Shown here: positions 29,302-40,464 of the stretch, in pieces | Layout: each line of letters starts with the position of its first letter | Position numbering within the stretch: position 1 is the stretch's first letter | DNA from: Nephrocerus scutellatus | Taxonomy: Eukaryota; Arthropoda; Insecta; Diptera; Pipunculidae | Assembly (NCBI GenBank): GCA_947095585.1 | Contig: OX352761.1 | Coordinates: 81,471,267-81,535,266 of the forward strand | Reading direction: 5' to 3' | Length of the DNA: 64,000 nt | Notes under the pieces: model-generated | The model's database searches: none | What the model was told of the DNA's origin: nothing | The model's input: only the letters and a program-made list of their open reading frames with translations | Translations under genes and position numbers: made by a program

Positions 29302-29566
29302 ACTTCAGTAAGTTTAAAACCATGATGACTACTCCTGAAGACAAAAAGCATATTCCATGGAATAATATGAACTGCAAGCAGAAATTACGCCACATATGGA
29401 ATGGCATAACTGTTGAACCAATGTTGGCCTGTTTTATTATCCCCAGTGTCTTAGCTGGTTTGGCAACACAAAATTTAAATTTAGAAAAGGCTTGCAGAGT
29501 CAATATGAAATATGGTAACAAAGTGTGCGATGCCCTAACTAGAAGAGAAACCCAAAATTTTACCAT
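29302..29566 (+). CDS. SLC46-type MFS transporter, exon with the start codon
   Basis: The exon begins after a good acceptor (ttatttttcag) and ends at a consensus donor GTAAGT (29567). The likely start is ATG at 29322, giving 81 codons and two bases of a split codon. The protein has a short hydrophilic N terminus, then WNGITVEPMLACFIIPSVLA, the first membrane segment typical of the SLC46 (proton-coupled folate transporter-like) family, followed by a polar loop with two cysteines. Membrane transport of a small organic substrate is the family role; the substrate is unknown. An upstream acceptor implies a separate 5' untranslated exon. The reading frame is clean, unlike everything around it. Confidence 0.78.
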
Positions 29567-30724
29567 GTAAGTACTCGTGCAGATCGAAATGTTTATGTAA
29601 ATTGTTTTTGAATGCCATCAATTTATAACGTTGTGTATATTTATTGTTATGGGTTATTACGACGTGCCTTTAGTTGATACTGAGACAAACAAATTTTGAA
29701 TACAAATTTCAATATATTTTAACTGACTTTTTCTAAGAATGGTCGCGCCAGGTTTTAGTCGGTGAGCAGGCAGCGAAGTACAGATTGGTATATTATGATT
29801 ATGTAAACTAAAAACGAATATATAAGGTAGAACGCTAAAACTGTCCCTGAATTTAATGTAATATAATGTAATTTTATGTATCCTTGACGCGATGGAGGTG
29901 AAATTAGTCTGACTTGTTGGTTGGTTGTTGACAGTAAAATGTTGTCTTGTGAAGCGTAGTCTGTAAATTCTTATTAAAAACGTCTCAGTGACACAAATGG
30001 TAGTCTTGAATACCTTCATGATAATTTTATGTTACCACGGCGTTAATTTTATATTGCCTATTATTTACATCCCTATATGGATTCATTCTACCAAAAACAA
30101 GCTTCGTTGTAACACGTATAAGCGAACGCTAAAAATGCTGCGAAAGGTACAGTTTTCATAAAACGGTGGAAGTATTTTACTCCCTCTGATCTGCTATTAA
30201 AAAGGCTATGAGTACAGATATGTTGTTTGGTCAGGTACTCTTAAGACCACGTTGTTTATACTTGATAGAATTGAGATAGTTCTTATTGGTCACGTAAATA
30301 TCGCAAAGGCAATCGATTCGATTGAATATCGACTTTCACTTCTTAATGGATGTTATCACAAGCGGTGTTCAATAACATTACATTTCGTACATCCTTCAAC
30401 GTATCAATAATGCGGTTGTCACACAACTCAAGCTCAAACTTCGGACATATTGATCAAGGTGGAATGATTTGCCGGATTTTGTTTTTCCACATCTTCTGTA
30501 TAAACCTCATGCATTCATATTTTTATAGACATTTCTTCTTTTCTTTTACGTTCTTTAATTCCTTCCCGACCACGCTGTCTTGTGCGGGGCTCCTGTTAAG
30601 AGTGTAAATCCCTTTAAGCGTGTACACATTGTTTTTTTTTTTAAAAAGCTTTAAAAAACAATAAACTAAAAAGTAAGAAAGTTATGTTAAAATGCCGTGG
30701 TAGTGCTTTTTTTATATGATAAAC

Positions 30725-30900
30725 TTATTATTTCTTATTTTTTTTCTTAGAATTCTCTCTGATTCATTGAAAAAGCAAAACGGAAAAAGATTACGAAACT
30801 AAAAACGACGCGAGTCGAATGCTTTAATCAATGGATTTTAGTCAGGGAAAACTACAAAAAACCCCAACCAAGAAAATATTACAAATAATTACTAAATTCA
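30725..30900 (-). repeat. LINE 3' region scrap in intron 1
   Basis: Shares 'ttctctctgattcattgaaaaagc', 'aaaacgacgcgagtc' and 'tcagggaaaactacaaaaaacc'-type sequence (given in short pieces) with 51830-51960 in the same orientation, the 3' coding region and tail of the local LINE. Confidence 0.65.
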
Positions 30901-31404
30901 GCCTTCAGCCTTTCTTGGAGGCCAACAACTCAACAGTGAAACGTGCCGGATTCGTCTGTAGTACCAGGCCTTACAAACGAAAATGGCACGCACAACTATC
31001 GTGTCGAAAGGCTTGTCAAAACTCTGCTTTGTGGATTTTCGTATGTGTGCCAAGTTCTCTCGAGCAAAATAATAATATTGTCTATATCTTGATCTTCCTC
31101 GAAATGTAGGTCATCAAGGTTCCACCAATCGGTCAGCAAATTGAATATTTCAAACCTTTTGACTTGTCAACTACAAAAGGCGAACATTATAATTCAATAG
31201 ACAAATAAAAACAATGGAGATGCCGTCAATCAAAGATAAAAAATACGCACGACCACAGCGTTGAACCTAACTTGTTTCTTACTTTTTAGTTTACTTTATT
31301 CCGTAGTCGGGTTACAGTTTTTTAAACTTTTTATTTATTATACTTTTATACTTTTCCGTAATAGCAAAATAATATAATATTTATAAGCAAGAATAAATAT
31401 ATTT

Positions 31405-31575
31405 ATTTATTCTTTATTCACCTCAGCGACACCGAAATCTATAAAATCGACACTAATATCTGTCACCCACTGCTCTCACCTATCGACCCCCACCCCTTAG
31501 AGGTGTCTTACCATCACTATTCACCTCAGCGATCCCAAAATCTTTAAAATTGACACTAATATCGGTTACCACCCC
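31405..31575. repeat. Two-copy tandem repeat, about 100 bp
   Basis: ATTCACCTCAGCGA..CC.AAATCT..AAAAT.GACACTAATATC occurs twice (near 31416 and 31520), each copy followed by a C-rich segment. Origin unknown. Confidence 0.55.
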
Positions 31576-31837
31576 CCCACACCACACCACCAACAAAACG
31601 ACTAACCACCCACCCACATTTGATTGAAGCCTATTTTACCTGGAACATAGCAACGATTAAATCGAAACCACATTAATCAAATTCAGATGAGTAGTTTAGT
31701 AGGTCTGGTGGAACATACAAAAAAATACATAGTCTGATAAAAAAATTACTCTTCCTTTTTGGCTTTGCCAATTTTGAGTAAAAAAGAAGCTCATCAAATG
31801 ATGTAAGGGCAACGCTTATTTTTTGGGTTAACGCACA

Positions 31838-32125
31838 ACACTAGTGGTTAGTTCTTTAGTGCGCTGGACTCAGGAGCAGGAGATTCGAGGTTCGAATCCC
31901 AGAAGCACCAAAAATCTTTTTTATGGTTCAACCTCTCGTGAATGTCTGACAAATGTCAGAGAGTCATATTTGTCACGGAAAACTTCTCAATTCGCCTTTC
32001 TGATACGGCATCAGATTGTAAGCCCCTTCCATTTGTTTGCAAAAATAAAGCACGCACAACAGGAATGGTCGCGAGAAGCTCCGCCTTGGACCGTAGCGGT
32101 CTATCACGCAAAATATTATTATTAA
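31838..32125 (+). mobile_element. tRNA-derived SINE, copy B, in intron 1
   Basis: Head with TAGTGGTTAGTTC and TGCGCTGGACTCAGGAGC, perfect B box GGTTCGAATCC at 31889-31899, body CTTCTCAATTCGCCTTTC, CCTTCCATTTGTTTGCAAAA, GGTCGCGAGAAGCTC, GACCGTAGCGGTCTATCACGC, and an (ATT)n-like tail. Same family as 28430-28740. It lies in sense orientation in the host intron. Confidence 0.8.
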
Positions 32126-32211
32126 TAAACTCAACGTACCATACATTTAGGGTGGACTGTTGTTGTCATACACTATTACTTTGTAACAAAATTGAATAAC
32201 ATTTCTTACAG

Positions 32212-32613
32212 AGAAGAAGCTACAGTCCAAGAATTAGTTGCAAAAATGGCTGCATGGAAAACTGTGATACAAAGTTTACTACCTTGCTTACTGATTTTAT
32301 TTTGGGGTTCATGGAGCGATCGTCATTGCCGACGGAAGCCTTGCATGCTGATTCCTCTGGTTGGCGAGTTCTTAGGGGCTATTGGATTGATTCTCTGCAC
32401 ATACTTTGAAAATGTACCAATGGAAGTAGCTGGAATAACAGAAGCCCTTTTTCCGGGGTTAACTGGTGGTTGGTTTACAATGTTAATGGGCGTTTTTAGC
32501 TTTATTGCAGATATTACAACTGAGGAAGACCGAACGCTTAGAATCGGCATATTAAATGTATGCTTTTCGTTAGGAGTTCCATTTGGCATGGCATTCAGTG
32601 GAATACTTTTGAA
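32212..32613 (+). CDS. SLC46-type MFS transporter, exon 2
   Basis: About 134 codons bounded by acceptor tttcttacag and donor GTAAGT (32614). The exon joins in phase 2, making T-I-E-E at the junction. It encodes LLPCLLILFWGSWSDRHCRR: the membrane helix followed by the MFS signature loop (G-x-x-S-D-R-x-x-R-R) between helices 2 and 3. Then come helices MLIPLVGEFLGAIGLILC and ALFPGLTGGWFTMLMGVFSF, an ITTEEDRTLRIGIL loop and FSLGVPFGMAFSG. These are strongly like SLC46A family members of insects. All residues are in one frame. The position may be uncertain by one base at the acceptor. Confidence 0.82.
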
Positions 32614-32674
32614 GTAAGTTTTACCATTGCTAAAAAAATAAAGTTGTAGTAAAGGTTTTAAATGTTTCGTAAAG
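32614..32674 (+). other. Intron 2 (about 61 bp)
   Basis: Short intron of fly type, donor GTAAGT and acceptor cgtaaag. The acceptor is weak in polypyrimidine content. Confidence 0.65.
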
Positions 32675-32943
32675 AAAAATTGGCTTCTACGGTGTGTTTT
32701 CTATAGCAGCAGCACTGTATATGATGGCATTCGTATATGGCGTGTTTATACTTAAAGAACCCAGACGTAAATCTCAAGAGGATCTGGAAAAAAATACACA
32801 AAAATGTCTTCTGTTGGATTTTTTTGATAAGAAGCATGTCATCGATACGTATAAGGTGGCCTTTAAAGAGGGTGAAAACAAAAGACGGCTTCGTGTAATT
32901 ATGTTGATGGTCGTTGTCATGGTTGTAATTGGACCATTGCATG
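32675..32943 (+). CDS. SLC46-type MFS transporter, exon 3
   Basis: Starts in phase after AG at 32674 and ends before donor GTAAGA at 32944. It encodes KKIGFYGVFSIAAALYMMAF, a membrane helix, then VYGVFILKEP, the central cytoplasmic loop rich in lysine and acidic residues (LDFFDKKHVIDTYKVAFKEG), and the start of helix 7 (RVIMLMVVVMVVIGPLHG). The remaining half of the transporter (helices 7-12) is not found in this window: either a very long intron carries it past 64 kb or the gene is truncated. A second, frameshifted copy of this exon is at 38354-38621. Confidence 0.8.
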
Positions 32944-34066
32944 GTAAGAATACTCTCAAGTTATGATAGTATTATATGGTTGTAGTAGGTAGGCGTGAAC
33001 AAATATTCCACACCAGAGCACTGAGACCGGTGGTCCATTATACTCACTACCTAAGCAAACTATTCGAACTTCCTTGGTATCTTCAGATATCAAAGGATTT
33101 AAACTTGTGTAAAAGATCAAAGTTCTTCGGTTTTAATGGAGATTTGAGAAAGTTTTGAGGAGGTTTTTAAAGGGTCTTGAGTGTGGCATTGAGTATGGTT
33201 GAGAGCGGGTTTGAGGGGGTCTTGAGGGGGGTATTGAGGGTTTCTTGAGAGGATCTTAAAGGGAGTCTTGGACATCAGCTTGGTTTGTGTTCGGCTTGGG
33301 GACAAATCCTCTGCTCAATCTTTAATCCATTTCCTAAAGCCCGATTTCATTAAAACTTTACACACATGTGTATCTCCGATGACAGCACTTCTTATAAAAA
33401 TTTGGGAGTGATCGGCCCCCAGGACCAAAAAATGGTTTTAGTACTATTCAGTCTAGACTAATATTCTGTACTCTGAATATTTCGTTATCTTCCGCCGTGG
33501 GTCGGGCTTAACAAAGATAGCTCGTTTATAGCTTTTGTTGAACTATATTTTATTTGAATAAATTTGGGGTTTATATACAATATTATAAACTAATTACAAA
33601 AACAATATCTAATGCTAACAAAATAATTATCCCTTATCTTATCCGTAAGGCGAAAACGTGGGAAAATGGCAAATTGCATTTGCTTGGGAATACGTATGTT
33701 GCGTTGCATATTCACAGTAATAATTATATCGTATAAGCAAGTATTCACATCATTGGAAAAAACATTGTTTGCTGCCCCCGACCAAATTAAAGTACACATT
33801 TTAGCTGTACAAGTAATTAAAGAAGTTGAATTTTTGGTATGCCTATCGGCTCGGTGGTTGTTCGTGACTTTTTCGTTTGTAAGGCTTGGTACTACAAGCG
33901 AATCCGTTGCGATTTTCTGTTGAGTTGTTACCTTGTAAAAGTTCATCTTATTGTTGTTATTTTAATTGTTGTTATTTTAATTTTTTAATTATATATAATA
34001 ATACACGTATATCTATTTATACGTGTATTTTCGCCATCTCGTAGGGTTAGGTAGTTTTTACTTTTT
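32944..34066 (+). other. Downstream intron-like sequence with a repeated block
   Basis: Contains a G-rich run of TTGAGGGGG-type repeats (33159-33255), a truncated 120 bp DINE-like repeat (about 33316-33425), and AT-rich sequence to 34066. All of it recurs at 38623-39744 in the tandem duplicate. An open frame of 118 codons at 33590-33946 on the minus strand resembles nothing I know. Confidence 0.5.
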
Positions 34067-34373
34067 AAATTCTCTATATTAACTTCGCGTGCCGTGGCTG
34101 GCTGGCTGGCACACCAAATCTTGTGATAAATTTTTAACCCCTTTCCTAGAGCCCGATCTTATTAAAACTTTGCAATTTTGTGTATCTCCGATGACAACAC
34201 TTTCTAGTATTACAAACGAGTATAAATTGACAACACTTTTTATAAAAATTTGGAAGTGATCGGGCCCCGGGGTCTGGGGGCTCCTATACAATTTTTTTTA
34301 AAAATGTTCCCGATTTTCTTCAAATTTTATACACACGTTAGAGAATTTACAGGTAAAATTAAAATTAATTTTT
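34067..34373 (+). mobile_element. DINE-1-like element, copy 1 of a head-to-tail pair
   Basis: AAATTCTCTATATTAACTTC at 34067, a (GGCT)n microsatellite, one to two 120 bp repeats, then GTTAGAGAATTTACAGG and an A/T stem ending at the next copy's start. The T-run is shared with the following element. Confidence 0.8.
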
Positions 34374-35248
34374 AAATTCTCTATATTAACTTCACTTGCC
34401 CGTGGGTCGTCGGTCGGTCGTCGGTCGGTCGTCTGTCGTGGATTCTTGCGATCAATTTTTAACCCACTTCCCATGGCCCGATTTTATTGAAATTTTGCAC
34501 ACTTGCGTATTTCCGGAGACAACACTTTCTATTAAATTTTGAGGCCCCTCGGGCTGCGGGGTCGGGGGGCTCACAAACAAAAATTTTAAAAAATTTACCC
34601 GATTTTCTTCAAATTTTACACACATGTGTATACCCAATAAACAATACTTTTTCGAATTTGGTAGTGATCGGGTCCCGGGTTCGGCCGCAAGGCCCTTATA
34701 CATTTTTTAAATATCTGTACTGGCATCAGATATTCGTCGCCCTTTATGGACTGTGTGCGGTGTGTGCTGCGCAGTCGGCTGCGCTGCATGGTTTTGGTGG
34801 TGGTGGAGAGAGAGAGAAATCTTAGCGCACGCACAAATGAACCCAGCAAATGAAACGAGACATACATGTTTTATGCTTACTTCAACTTACATTTTTATTT
34901 ACTGAATTGTATTTTTATTGATGTCGTTTTTTTTGTTGTCGATATCAACTTACAGATAGAACAACAAGTTTTCACAATATTGTCATTTGGCGTTTTCATA
35001 AATTAGTTCAGAGCAGTCAAAGAGTTCTCAAGATAAATGTTCGTGTTTCTTATTTGCTCAGAGTATGAGCGTGCTCTAAGTGCTCAGAATAAAATGATCT
35101 GAGCTTTTTCAATTTTAACATCTGATGTCAAATGTTTGTTTCGATGATTTTCTCCTACAATAAAAAAAATGGCCCAGGATCGAGGGGCTCCCATATCAAT
35201 TTCTGCGATTAGAGAATTTAGATGAAAAATTTTAATTTTTATGGGTTG
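34374..35248 (+). mobile_element. DINE-1-like element, copy 2 of the pair, long form
   Basis: AAATTCTCTATATTAACTTC at 34374, a (GTCG)n array, two 120 bp repeats, and the 'GTGTGCGGTGTGTGCTGCGC' core module. It ends ATTAGAGAATTTAGATG, stem-loop AAAAATT/AATTTTT, ATGGGTTG at 35248, then a T-run. Confidence 0.85.
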
Positions 35249-35279
35249 TTTTTTTTTTAAATGAATTTTCAATTTAAAA

Positions 35280-37170
35280 AATTTATTTCACAAATTTCGC
35301 GCCTTTAAAGGCAATTTTAAGTCGATCGTATCACATCTTGACGCGAATTGACCTGCCGTTTTTAGTTTGTGTGAAACTCAGGTTTCTTGTTTTGGTGCCT
35401 ATACATTTACAATACACAGAAGAAATTTACAACGAGACATTTATAATAATTTAAGACATGTGCTTGATGATGTCAAACAAAGTATTATCTCAGTTAGGCA
35501 TGGCCGTGCCTAATCGCCCAATGCACGACGCTTTTAATTAAGAGTTGCGACGTGAAAAACTGTATGATGTCGAAGGGAATCAGTTAGAATAAATGTTCCG
35601 CTGTTGAACCAACAACCAAAATATGTCTTTAGTTCACTTATGAAAATTGTAAATGATGGAACTGGAGGAATTTACTTTTTGGACGCTCCAGGTGGTACAG
35701 GAAAGACTTTTTTGTTTTCATTGATTTTAGCAACACTTCGCTCATAAAATGAAATTGCACTCGACTTGCTTCATCTGGAATTGCAGCCACATTATTGGAA
35801 GGCGGCCGAACAGAACATTCAGCGCTAAAATTACCATTGAATATTCAAAGCAATGAAACTGCGACCTGCAACATTTCGAAGAACTCAGCAATGGCAAAGG
35901 TTTTGCAGCAATGTAAGTTGATAAGGTGGGATGAATGCACGATTGCACATAAAAAGTCTTTGGAGGCATTAGACAGAACTATGAAAGATCTGCGAAACAA
36001 TCAAAACCGATTTGGTGTAGCGATGATTTTATTAGCAGGAGATTTCCGTCAAACATTACCAGTGATCCCACGGTCAACGCCAGCGGATGAACCCAATGCA
36101 TGTTTAAACTCCTCCATTTTGTGGAAATACGTCAAGATACGAAATTTATGCAAGAATATACGTGTCGAATTGCAAAATGATCAATCTGGAGAAATATTTT
36201 CTAAACAACTCATTGACCTTTGTAATGGCAAAATCCCTGTTGATGATTCGACTGGCTGCATTACATTTCCTGTCGATTTTTCTCAGTTTACTGAAACAAC
36301 AACCGAGCAGCCGTCGCTCAAAATTACAAAGATAATTTTTGGTTCACCGAACGTGCTATATTAGCTGCCAAAAACACGGATGTAAATGAAGTAAACTTCG
36401 AAATTCAAAATGAAATTTCAGGTGAATTAAAGACATACAAATCAGTTGATTGCGCAACTAATCAAGATGATGTCGTCAACTATCCACCAGAATTTTAAAA
36501 CTCATTTGATTTGCCAGGATTGCCACCCCATAATCTTCAATTGAAAGTAGGACCGGTAATCATAATGTTACGAAATATTAACCCACCGCGTCTTTGTAAC
36601 GGCATACTGCTATCAGTGAAAAATTTACTTAACAATGTAATCGAAGCAACAATTCTAAAAGGAAAATATAAGGGACAATAAGTGTTGATACCCCGCATCC
36701 TATGATACCAACTTACGTACCATTTGAGTTTAAACGAAATAGAAAACTTATTTTTGTAAGTAATCGTCGTTTATTGTTGATTGTTGAGACGTGATCACTC
36801 GGAAATACGTTATATTTATTTAATTTTTACTATTAATTTTTTTTTGGGTGGATGGTTTGTATGGGGTTAGTGTTGTAATGGTGTTGAGGGGGTTGACGTG
36901 GTAGGGCGCTTGACTCGAAGACAGTGCATTTTTTGTATACATAAACTTATTACCAAGGGACAAGTCAATGAATAACTTGCACCACGACAAAAAGGTGGGC
37001 TATACCCTTTATTAAAATTAAAATAAACATAATAATAAAAATAGTGCTATACTGTTATATATAGTGAGGGGTGGGGGGTATCTCAAAGTGGTTCTGAAGG
37101 GTCTTGGCGATCAGTTAGGGGGAGGGTAGTGTGGTGAGGGCAGCCAGGCAACGCTGGGTATTTCAGCTAG
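35280..37170 (+). pseudogene. Helitron helicase gene and 3' terminus, broken copy
   Basis: Near 35691-35708 the sequence encodes the Walker A motif DAPGGTGKTFL in a short frame, followed by stops. An open segment 35795-36364 (189 codons) holds the middle of the Pif1-like helicase: KLIRWDECTIAHKK (Walker B DEC), LAGDFRQTLPVIPRS, and the sequence up to the conserved QLIDLCNGKIPVDD. Remaining residues appear in other frames to about 36700 (PPRLCNG, TILKGKYKG). The end carries a hairpin and CTAG at 37167-37170 followed by T: the Helitron 3' end. Near 36950-37035 it contains sequence resembling the LINE 3' tail. No Rep endonuclease is seen. Confidence 0.85.
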
Positions 37171-37171
37171 T
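37167..37171 (+). other. Helitron 3' terminus (CTAG and 3' T)
   Basis: CAGCTAG preceded by the CCAGGCAACGCTGG hairpin. Copies at 41246-41250 (+) and 5634-5638 (-) agree. Confidence 0.8.
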
Positions 37172-37199
37172 TTATTATATATTTCTTTTTTTATTTTTA

Positions 37200-37860
37200 T
37201 TGTAAGCGAAACTACTTTATAAATTCTGGAATATGATATTAAGGTCTCTCGAATTTCGGGAACAAAGCAATTTCTCAAGCGATTCGCATGAAGTCTGGAA
37301 TATGATAATTATGGTCTGGAATTTTGGGATCAAAGTAAATTTTCAAGCGATTTGCATGAAATTCGGTATGTAGGCATAAGGTGCGACTATAAGAAATGTT
37401 CCTATGAAATTGTGGAATATGATCATTATGGTCTGGAATTTCGGAAACAAAGCAATTTCTCAAGCGATTCGTTTGAAGTCTGGAATATGATCATTATGTT
37501 ATTCTAAAGTAATTTCTCAAGCGATTTTCATGAAATTCGTTATGTAGGACTAAGATTGGACTGTAAGATTTGTTCCTATGAAATTCTGGAATATGATCAT
37601 TGTGGTCTGGAATTTCGGGAACAAACCAATTTCTCAAGCGATTCGCATATAATTCAGTATGTAGGACGTAGATGCGACTATAAGACTTGTTCGTTTGAAA
37701 ATTCTGGAATATGATCATGATGGTCTGGAATTTCGGGAGCAAAGCAATTTGTCAAGCTATTCGCATGAATTTTGGAATATAGTCATTTTGGTCTGGAATT
37801 TCGGGAACATAGCAATTTCTCAAGCGATTCGCATGAAATTCGGTGTGTAGGACTATGATG
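37200..37860 (-). repeat. Satellite-like tandem array, mirror of 4930-5600
   Basis: Same 116-118 bp units in the opposite orientation, directly after the short AT flank of the Helitron end. Confidence 0.8.
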
Positions 37861-37861
37861 C

Positions 37862-38280
37862 GATTTTTATAATTTTTTTTAAGTTGATGTTAGCATGAAC
37901 CCTATTAAGTAGGTCAAGTAGGCCCACAATACCGTCAAATGAAATGAATGATAAATGAAAAATTCTGAGATTACCCCTAAAAGATGTACTTTACACTTTT
38001 TTGTTATAATAATACCTACATGTATGGATTTTATCTTGAAATTCTTGTCGGCAGGCCTGACCCCTTTTAGACCCGCTTGAGGACTTATATAGCTTTTGGA
38101 GGCTCCTGTGTCAACAAGTAGTTTTTTCTCCTTATAGTTATCAGAGTTGTCCCTGTTGTTGTTCCGTTGACAATTTTTTTTTCTTGCAGCATCGGCCGCT
38201 CTGTTTGCAAAGCTAGCAGCGAACACATAACGTTCATGATTCGCATCTACTTTTTGTGCCAGTGCTAATGCCGATGTTAA
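37862..38280 (-). pseudogene. Gypsy-class gag end and protease fragment, MITE-free
   Basis: The minus frame 38226-37879 (115 codons) reads from the gag C terminus (basic NRAADAARKK stretch) into the protease (LLVDTGASKSYISP) without interruption, unlike its left-arm partner at 3780-4670. It is truncated at 38280 by the tandem duplication junction. The reading frame is a fragment of a once longer polyprotein. Confidence 0.7.
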
Positions 38281-38353
38281 ATTACTTTTGAAGTAAGTTT
38301 TACCATTGCTAAAAAAATAAAGTTGTAGTAAAGGTTTTAAATGTTTCGTAAAG

Positions 38354-38621
38354 AAAAATTGGCTTCTACGGTGTGTTTTCTATAGCAGCAGCACTGTATA
38401 TGATGGCATTCGTATATGGCGTGTTTATACTTAAAGAACCCAGACGTAAATCTCTAGAGGATCTGGAAAAAATACACAAAAATGTCTTCTGTTGGATTTT
38501 TTTGATAAGAAGCATGTCATCGATACGTATAAGGTGGCCTTTAAAGAGGGTGAAAACAAAAGACGGCTTCGTGTAATTATGTTGATGATCGTTGTCATGG
38601 TTGTAATTGGATCATTGCATG
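38354..38621 (+). pseudogene. Duplicate of transporter exon 3 with a one-base deletion
   Basis: Nearly identical to 32675-32943 including both splice sites. A lost A near 38465 (in the run after GATCTGG) changes the frame in the middle of the loop, so an exon spliced in here would shift the frame. Two further substitutions are seen near 38587 and 38611. Confidence 0.85.
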
Positions 38622-39744
38622 GTAAGAATACTCTCAAGTTATGATAGTATTATATGGTTGTAGTAGGTAGGCGTGAACGAATATTCCACACCAGAGCACT
38701 GAGACCGGTGGTCCATTATACTCACTACCTAAGCAAACTATTCGAACTTCCTTGGTATCTTCAGATATCAAAGGATTTAAACTTGTGTAAAAGATCAAAG
38801 TTCTTCGGTTTTAATGGAGATTTTAGAAAGTTTTGAGGAGGTTTTTAAAGGGTCTTGAGTGTGGCATTGAGTATGGTTGAGAGCGGGTTTGAGGGGGTCT
38901 TGAGGGGGGTATTGAGGGTTTCTTGAGAGGATCTTAAAGGGAGTCTTGGACATCAGCTTGGTTTGTGTTCGGCTTGGGGACAAATCCTCTGCTCAATCTT
39001 TAATCCATTTCCTAAAGCCCGATTTCATTAAAACTTTACACACATGTGTATCTCCGATGACAACACTTCTTATAAAAATTTGGGAGTGATCGGGCCCCAG
39101 GACCAAAAAATGGTTTTAGTACTATTCAATCTAGACTAATATTCTGTACTCTGAATATTTCGTTATCTTCCGCCGTGGGTCGGGCTTAACAAAGATAGCT
39201 CGTTTATAGCTTTTGTTGAACTATATTTTATTTGAATAAATTTGGGGTTTATATACAAAATTATAAACTAATTACAAAAACAATATCTAATGCTAACAAA
39301 ATAATTATCCCTTATCTTATCCGTAAGGCGAAAACGTGGGAAAATGGCAAATTGCATTTGCTTGGGAATACGTTTGTTGCGTTGCATATTCACAGTAATA
39401 ATTATATCGTATAAGCAAGTATTCACATCATTGGAAAAAACATTGTTTGCTGCCCCCGACCAAATTAAAGTACACATTTTAGCTGTACAAGTAATTAAAG
39501 AAGTTGAATTTTTGGTATGCCTATCGGCTCGGTGGTTGTTCGTGACTTTTTCGTTTGTAAGGCTTGGTACTACAAGCGAATCCGTTGCGATTTTCTGTTG
39601 AGTTGTTACCTTGTAAAAGTTCATCTTATTGTTGTTATTTTAATTGTTGTTATTTTAATTTTTTAATTATATATAATAATACACGTATATCTATTTATAC
39701 GTGTATTTTCGCCATCTCGTAGGGTTAGGTAGTTTTTACTTTTT

Positions 39745-40462
39745 AAATTCTCTATATTAACTTCGCGTGCCGTGGCTGGCTGGCTGGCACACCAAATCTT
39801 GTGATAAATTTTTAACCCCTTTCCTAGAGCCCGATCTTATTAAAACTTTGCAATTTTGTGTATCTCCGATGACAACACTTTCTAGTATTACAAACGAGTA
39901 TAAATTGACAACACTTTTTATAAAAATTTGGAAGTGATCGGGCCCCGGGGTCTGGGGGCTCCTATACAATTTTTTTTAAAAATGTTCCCGATTTTCTTCA
40001 AATTTTATACACACGTTAGAGAATTTACAGGTAAAATTAAAATTAATTTTTAAATTCTCTATATTAACTTCACTTGCCCGTGGGTCGTCGGTCGGTCGTC
40101 GGTCGGTCGTCTGTCGTGGATTCTTGCGATCAATTTTTAACCCACTTCCCATGGCCCGATTTTATTGAAATTTTGCACACTTGCGTATTTCCGGAGACAA
40201 CACTTTCTATTAAATTTTGAGGCCCCTCGGGCTGCGGGGTCGGGGGGCTCACAAACAAAAATTTTAAAAAATTTACCCGATTTTCTTCAAATTTTACACA
40301 CATGTGTATACCCAATAAACAATACTTTTTCGAATTTGGTAGTGATCGGGTCCCGGGTTCGGCCGCAAGGCCCTTATACATTTTTTAAATATCTGTACTG
40401 GCATCAGATATTCGTCGCCCTTTATGGACTGTGTGCGGTGTGTGCTGCGCAGTCGGCTGCGG
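39745..40462 (+). mobile_element. DINE-1-like pair in unit B, second copy truncated
   Basis: Starts at 39745 and 40052 match 34067 and 34374. The second copy stops at 40462 at the deletion junction 'cagtcggctgcg', beyond which Helitron sequence follows. Confidence 0.8.
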
Positions 40463-40464
40463 CT

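Larger units (their letters stand above)
29567..32211 (+). other. Intron 1 of the transporter gene (2.6 kb) with inserted repeats
   Basis: Donor GTAAGT and acceptor tttcttacag. Contains a LINE 3' scrap at about 30725-30900, a two-copy repeat at about 31405-31570 and SINE copy B at 31838-32125. The remainder is AT-rich with nothing recognised. Confidence 0.7.
32604..38282 (+). repeat. Tandem duplication, unit A (5.68 kb)
   Basis: From the end of exon 2 through intron 2, exon 3, the AT-rich block, DINE-like elements, Helitron, satellite and gag piece. Unit B begins at 38283 with the same sequence, TTTTGAAGTAAG. The junction at about 38280 sits at a shared ACTT. Confidence 0.85.

Noticed and set aside
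31838..31915. Possible functional tRNA gene
   Set aside because: The B box is perfect, but no closed acceptor stem is evident and the sequence continues into a shared 200-base body also found at 28430-28740, so it is a SINE head.
33590..33946. 118-codon minus-strand open frame, present again at 39268-39624
   Set aside because: Duplicate only because the segment was duplicated; no recognisable domain, AT-rich context, no start-site evidence. Left as unassigned.
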